From Isoetes taiwanensis (taxonomy: Eukaryota > Streptophyta > Lycopodiopsida > Isoetales > Isoetaceae): a DNA stretch of 64,000 nt. The notes beneath the pieces were generated by a model. The model was not told where the DNA came from and searched no databases. It saw only the letters and a list, made by a program, of their open reading frames with translations. The stretch lies in the NCBI GenBank assembly GCA_021234155.1, contig JAJEKV010000096.1:1496010-1560009 (forward strand). The letters are read 5' to 3'. This document shows, in pieces, positions 57,735 to 64,000 of the stretch. The first letter of the stretch is position 1, and every line of letters begins with the position of its first letter. Position numbers and translations under genes: made by a program.

Positions 57735-57918
57735 GATGTACCTTATATTTGAATAACGTTGAAGAAGTCATCTGTACCTACTTAATTAATGGTTAGGGAA
57801 AAGAAGATGCACATTAACATAGAAAAGGATTTAGGCAAACGTACCTTTGTAAAAGAGAATTGAAGAAATTGCAAGCACCTGGATATATGATGTGATAATT
57901 AAAAAAAAACTTGGCTAG
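57735..57918 (-). mobile_element. Helitron 3' subterminal segment, copy B
   Basis: Similar to 32521-32720 and immediately downstream of the Rep/helicase reading frame, so it is the 3' non-coding part of the Helitron that owns the helicase. Confidence 0.65.
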
Positions 57919-60900
57919 CTAGAAAAGTAATTCTTTGTAGACGACATTCGCGGTATGTTTTGTTGTGTTATCCGGAGATAGGAGGATGAGTACATCTTCC
58001 CTCTTTCGTATGCGCGTGAGGGCTGTGTATAATTGACCGTGTGCAAAGACATTTGTACGTAAATCAAGGACAACACGGTCCAACGTTAATCCTTGGCAGC
58101 TATTGAAGGTGGTGGAATATGCTAGTCGTAATGGTAGCTGGCGTCTGTGGATGGTCCATGGTCTATTTTCTGGTTGGTAAAAGAAGTCAGTTCTCGAAAT
58201 AGGATATGTGCAATCATTTGAACGCGCTGTTGACCCTAGGACTTTTACCATTACGAACTTATCATGCATTGATGTGATCATGGCTCTTGCATTCTTTACC
58301 AGACCTTTTTCGTGTCAAGACGTTTCATAATGTGGCATATTGCTCCTACTTTAAGGTTCAGTTCGTGTTCGGGGATGCCAGAATGCGTGAAATTGTTCAA
58401 AAAATCTGATGTTGCATAACGGTGGTCGATATGATTTCATCCTCGTTTCACCGATGTGATCGTGGCTATAATATTTCTTACTGCATTTAACACTTTATCT
58501 AGCGTGCGACGCCGTTGAAATCTTTGACGTGCTTGTTGATTGGGCTTGGAGATGTGAATGCTTGTTTCTCACATTGGCTTGGATTCTTCAAGATGTCGGT
58601 GCAAAAATAAAAAATAAAAAATCACATTGGCTTGGATTAAAATTATTCAAGATACATGAAGTCTTCAAGGCGTCGCAATTTTGGTAGTTGTGTTAAATAT
58701 GTCTAATGAAACTGGATTGCTGCCAGTTTTCTCCTATGTTATCAACGTACTGCATTAGCTCGGGATCACCCGCATTTAAATTGGCGCAGCCCAATTTTAG
58801 AACGTGAAATGTTCGCCATAATGGAGATGATTTTATGGACGCATTGGTCGCTGCGGTTTTACCACCTCCCTTAACGACAAAAAGCTACTTGCCTAAAATC
58901 TCCGTAAGCTATGAAGTGTTTTGCTCCAAAGGGAGAATCGTTTTTACACAACTGCAAGGTACAAAGTTGTGTACACTCTCTATAACTGCTTTATTAGCCA
59001 TTGGGAATTCATCCCAAATTATCGCTTTTGCTGCAGCGGCTCCTGAATCCCGTTCTAATAATGAATGTAGGCCTACATTTTTTTCTACAACTGGTATTTG
59101 AAAAAGCGAGTGAGCAGTTCGACCCCCTGGGTATTGAAGAACTGCAAGTGCTGTTGTTCCGCATGGAAGCACTATGTTCTTGTTCCCGCGTATTAATAAA
59201 CATATACAATTGAGAACAAACGTTTTTCCTGTACCAGCCTTGCCATTTACAAATATTGGTTGGTTGCTCTGTATCTGTTTTATCTCGTCTCGTATATAAG
59301 TATACACCTCTAATTGATTAGTGTTCATTGCGCTCGACATCTCTGCTACAGCTTCTAAATAAGCTTCATGATCGGCAAATGTAGATAACTCATGCATTAC
59401 ATCTCTTACGAGACGAGCGTGCAATTGTAATGCGAAAGCTACGATGTTAGTGCCATGCTGAGTCAATATATTATTGATTAGGTGGAGTGATTCGTTAAAT
59501 GCAACTGTTTCATCATTCGAGTATTGGTCTAGCAAGTCAATGCTCATCGGTACTCGGAATCTACTCCATATCTCGAGTGCTGGCGCTTGATCAAGTAAGA
59601 CCATTGCAAATAAAAATCGTAGTTGGGACTTAGAGACAACGACGTTGCTTCTTCCATAATCAGCGTTGCCTCATTACACGCTGCAAGTAGTCCATGTGCC
59701 TCTGCAGCTTGTCGATAAGTTTCATGTTCCAAATTATTTACGATTTTGATTTCATCCCATGTTCTTACAGGCCGATGTAGGATTTGCCTTAAATAAAATG
59801 CTTCACCAACCCGAGGTAATAATAAACGTACTCTACATATAATCGGTTGCATAGATCTCTTCTTGACAATGTTTCTCACGTATCCTGGTCGCTCTTGCTC
59901 TAGATACTCACCATGTTGCAAGATAGATGTCCCATTATATGGAATTAATGTGTATTGTTCATGATATTGGATATACGTGAGAGAATCAAACTCAGAATCT
60001 AGTGGCCGTGAAAAATAGTGATCCAAGAGCGAGTTTGTATTTGGTAACCATAGGTGCAGTGGGAGACATCTGACGAATGGCGATTTATGTGTTATATGAT
60101 AGGACATTATTCTCCATGATGCCTCCATGGCAGACAGATACCGTCCATTCACGTAGTCCCGTATTTCGTTCGTAGCATTTGGTTTAGTAGGTTTATCCGA
60201 TAATATATTTTCGAAAGAATCTTTAGACGTTTCTATTCCTTGCCCTCCATTTGCTAACGAGGTACATGACATGTGTTGAGTTGGTTGACTATTTATTGAT
60301 GAAGATTGACCTGCAGACTCATTATCTAGTGCTACTCGAAAGTTGGCACTATCGAACCCTTTATATATATAACCATAGAGATAGGAAAAGACGTGCACAG
60401 TAGATGCAACGTCCACGGTGATATGGCAATCTAGTTCGTGAAGCAAGAACGCATTGTACGACACCACCCACATATCATCTGCACTTCTTCTTCTATATTG
60501 TACATAACCTCTCGAATCAAGATATGTCGTGGGATTCACGGGCTTTGGGAAGTTGTAACAGCAGGAAGAATTGTTAGAAGAACATCTCTCTGCATGCCTA
60601 TGAATCATGAACTTTTGTACTTGTGCTCGAAGGACTGGATCCGATGGCAGCTCAGCAGGAATGATCTCATCGATACAATCGATCGGTATATCAGGTTCTG
60701 TGCGTAGCACAAGGTGAGCATGGGGCAATCCTCATTTCTGGAACTCTACAACATGTATCATATATGATATACGTTGAAAGAACTTTCGTAGCAACTCTTT
60801 TAGTCGTCGTAGTCTACCGTGGAAACACCGAACTACGATCATAGGAGCATCGGATGCATTTTGTCCCCGCCTAAGTGCGCCTCAGATCTCGGGCCAATCT

Positions 60901-62645
60901 GTGTTTGTCGTCATCGTAATAAATAAGGTAGGGCGACCTTTTGCCCTTGAGAGTGCTAATGCGTCATACTTGTACCGAACACCATCTTTACAACCCAAGA
61001 ATGATGCGTAAGATAATGTCATTTTCATCATCGTTATCGTGTGTTCTAATAATCCTCATCATATTCATTCTTCTCTTATATGAACGCCGTTGTTTTAAAA
61101 TAATTCAGACGGGCATCCTCAACTCTCGAATACATATCTACTAGGTATTCTCCTCGCAGAGTCGACCTAACCGCAAGAACCGATCTTCATGTAATAACCT
61201 TGTCCTATACCATTGCAATTCGTCCAAGTTGTGCTCATTTCCAAGTCCCCATCCTAATGTGCCATGGGGAAAGAACAAAGGGTATTGAAGTGGTTCATAC
61301 ATGGGATCAAGGATATTTATGAAGGTCGGTTCTCCTTGGTTCCAACCCGTAATCCAAAGAACGCGAGGTCGGATGTCTGCTGTATTGTTGACCTCGGCAA
61401 TAGATGCAATTTCATTAATAGCAACAGCTCCTTCTATTGTTATGTATGTCGATGGCATATCCATGCTTCCCATAGTTCGAAGGTGTCGTATGAATGGGTT
61501 TAATTGGTTAAGAGCCGATCCAACTGTCACAATCCATTGGAATGGCACTCTTTGATTACGTGCATGTATGTAACGTTGCGATTCATTATAGACATACCAA
61601 TGGATAGGATTCCCAACATCTGCTGTAGGGAGTAATCTATTATATGTACGACCCGTGATCGCAACGGAGGATGGAAAATCTAAGTTCACGAAGCTGCCAT
61701 CAACTCCAAGTACACTGAAACAGAACAACTTGTTTATTCGTCTGGCGGTGTGTTGTACAAATTAATTAATACTGTAGGCAAAGGTGGTAACGGTGGAAGT
61801 AACCATCTTCCATTATTACAACAAAAACCATTTTCCTCAATGTTAAGCAGCAAGATTTGACAATATGTGCACCTCTTATTCCATGTGCACATTACGTAAG
61901 TTCTATTCATTGCCAAGTTCATACGTCGTGCACATGCACGCCAATGTGTTAGATCTCGTTGATCTGAGCTCTCAAGTCTTTCATTTAATTCTGTTATGGA
62001 ACCAAGAATATCATTATATTCGAGTTGCGCAATGGGTAAACTACTTGTGCCTGCAGTCGTTTGGTCAACTGGGCACATGTCTACCATGGATGCAGTTGAA
62101 CATAAACTATGTCGATGTTTCCTTGCAACATCCACTAATCTCTCACGTCTCACTGGGGCTATACACAGTACTGTGGGTTGTTCCACTGAGACAGTTTCTG
62201 CTGGCGCCTCAGTAGACCACCCAGCTCGCCAATGCGCGGAAGATTCCTCCCCTGACTCCCTCAGTGCAGAGCTTGCTTGATCAGGTAATTTGCTTGGGCC
62301 AGCAACTTGTGATTGCAAGTTATTTATTTCAGCCATATTTGCATCTATTATTGGGGTATCTAAGCAAGTAGACTCTGTGCTCCTATCAATTCGTTGCCTA
62401 GACAACTCTCGTCTATATGCATAGCGTTCTCTTCTTCTTTGTAATGCTCTTTCACGTTCTTCTTCGGATCGAGCTGCATAACGCTCTCTTTCTCTTCGAC
62501 GTATTCTCTCCCTACCTTCTTCACTTAAGTTCGAATACCACTCTCTAGTAGGCATTGGATTATGTATGCTAGTTAACGTAACAATCTCATGTGTGAAGGG
62601 ACTTACCTGTGTTGTTTGTTGTTTCTCATTCGCAATGTTTCCCAT
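57919..62645 (-). pseudogene. Helitron Rep/helicase (RepHel), frameshifted
   Basis: Minus-strand pieces in order. An arginine-rich N-terminus (62645-61734; RRRERERYAARSEEERERAL). An N-terminal Helitron domain (61728-61141; LLPTADVGNPIHWYVYN, PLQYPLFFPHGTLGW). The Rep nuclease with the HUH motif GLPHAHLVLR near 60700-60730 and a tyrosine motif YLYGYIYKG (60728-59544). A PIF1-like helicase with Walker A GKAGTGKT (59221-59244) and Walker B IIWDEFP (59002-59022). Finally the C-terminal helicase motifs TFNSCQGLTLDRVV and HGQLYTALTRI (58281-57919). Rep nicks and rejoins single strands in rolling-circle transposition and the helicase unwinds DNA. Breaks: TGA at 60732-60734 just before the HUH motif, frame changes near 60.8-61.1, 59.6 and 58.3-58.9 kb. 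Confidence 0.9.
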
Positions 62646-64000
62646 ACATTTCTCCTACTTTCTATCTCTCATCTCTTTCCGTCACTTTAGAGGCATCACA
62701 TTATCAATGAGCAAAAATAAAGCCTGTACAAATGGAAGAAATTGACATGTCAGAGCCATCGTTGCTATCTCATCCAATCAATATTAAACAATTATATTGA
62801 TGCTAACGTAAGGTGTTTAGCTTATATAGACTTGGACATGGTAGCATTACCTTAACCTCATAAAACTTCCCATTAGTGTAAAGGGATAATAACCATATGT
62901 TCTAAATTTCTTTATATTCACAATTAACATTTCCACATCATATGTTGCCTAATTTTCAAAATTGATCTTTATAACCAACCATCAATGTAGATGTACCTCT
63001 ATATAAAATTTCATTTTGTGAAAAAAATAAGCTATTTGGCTTTTGACTTATTTCGATGACCACATGAACACGTCAAAATTGTTCTCTCTCTCTCTCTCTC
63101 TCTCCCTCCCTCCCTCCCCCTTGCCTTTTAACTCACTTACACCTAGGTACCATTCGAGTATTCTGTATATAATCTAGAGAATGTATACAATAGTGCTATT
63201 TGTTGTACACGATTACGTTAGATTTGGGGAACATCCAGAATAGGATCTATGTATCCAAATTTAATCATCGTCTAGATTGGGAAAATTGGAGGAATATTTC
63301 CCTAGCATTATGATAAGATTTAATAAAGCTTTAATTAAGTTGAGAAAGGAATATTTAGAATAAAATAGCCATGGTCTCGTAACAGGATGATTATCTTTCA
63401 TATAACATATAACATGAACATGAACTATACACTACTCACGGAGGCCGTGCCATAGAGAACATGAGCTCCGGTCAAAGTTAGGCTATGGAGTTCGAATGGC
63501 CATTCCTGCTTTGTGTTTTGGAAGTTTTTGCATTTGTTGTGGTTTTAATATGGATAATTCGGAAGTATGAATCTTGTGGATTTAGCAGGCGGAATGATCG
63601 CCATTAAATTGCCACGTTATTCATGACCACCTATAGTTAGTCCGTTTTGAAAACGTTCATCCGTTTTGGCTCCTTGCATTTCGAGGTATCTCGTTTTTCT
63701 ACGTGTTTATACAACGCCGTTGTTGCAGGCGTGTTCTTCTTTTACACATAGTAAGTCTCTTCCTTCCTTCTGCTGTTACTTTCAGTATTCCTTGCCATTA
63801 TTCAATTTTGCTATGCAACAATATAGACTTCCACCGTTTAGTTCTTCATAATGTTGCTTTGACAATTGGGGGAAAATGGATACGTTTAATGCTTTCTAAA
63901 TACAGTCTAAAGTTCTATCCCGCTGAATTTCACAGCATTTAAATACATTCTGTCCTGTGTATATAGCAATAACCATACTTCAATTGGTGTATAGTGTGTT
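62646..64000. other. Upstream of the Helitron gene; no further gene seen
   Basis: Should contain the RepHel promoter and perhaps the Helitron 5' TC end, which I could not place. Includes a (CT)n/(CCCT)n microsatellite at about 63083-63118. Confidence 0.4.

Noticed and set aside
63170-63190. TCTCTAGATTATATAC on the minus strand as a Helitron 5' end
   Set aside because: The base context is not A followed directly by TC, and no second copy supports it.

Overview
The window looks like intergenic DNA from a large, repeat-rich land-plant nuclear genome. The evidence is a plant AP2/ERF gene, GT-AG introns, Helitron, CACTA, Ty3/gypsy and L1-type elements, and broken pieces of plant genes (NSUN-type RNA methyltransferase, CCCH-WD40 protein, alcohol dehydrogenase, perhaps PPR). 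A seed-free lineage such as a fern is my weak inference from the transposase types; nothing here proves it.

Layout. 1-641: L1-type ORF1 joined directly to a LINE 3' end. 2343-3338: decayed chromodomain Ty3/gypsy pol on the minus strand, cut by a gag-only LTR retrotransposon (3339-8941; tRNA-Gln primer site at 5678-5695; 3' LTR truncated). 8942-10324: a GC-richer repeat and a double hairpin. 10325-12567: a complete LTR of a related element. 12568-26700: mostly gene-free DNA with duplicated palindromic segments, a Helitron 3' end (15194), a long T-rich tract, LINE 3' ends and an (ATTCT)22 array. 26738-27288: a two-exon AP2/ERF gene, the only clearly intact host gene, with a decayed partial copy at about 29.5-29.8 kb. 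From 31309 a second Helitron 3' end of the same family begins a mosaic: a CACTA MITE, GC hairpin, tRNA-like sequence, tandem repeats, and gene fragments at 33.8-35.6 kb and 51.8-56.9 kb. A decayed Helitron Rep/helicase gene lies on the minus strand at 57919-62645.

The most unusual part is 36.1-51.3 kb, where I read two nested DNA elements. The outer one has a long intron-rich DDE-like transposase gene (47431-51053, minus) and a convergent accessory gene encoding a coiled-coil and zinc-finger protein. That accessory gene is split in two (36154-36911 and 45240-46746) by an 8.3-kb inner element bounded by inverted repeats (18 of 20 matches, then 14 of 14). The inner element carries a ParB-domain plus beta-class N6/N4 DNA methyltransferase gene (minus), a different decayed DDE-like transposase (plus), and between them five near-perfect palindromes of 20-29 bp about 37 bp apart. 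Three more palindromes lie inside the ParB-methyltransferase gene. A DNA-modification and ParB-like binding module with its own palindromic sites, carried by a plant DNA transposon, is the candidate undescribed system. The component functions are read from motifs. The link between the palindromes and the ParB protein, methyltransferase or transposase is inference. Several reading frames in both elements are broken, so these copies are probably inactive.
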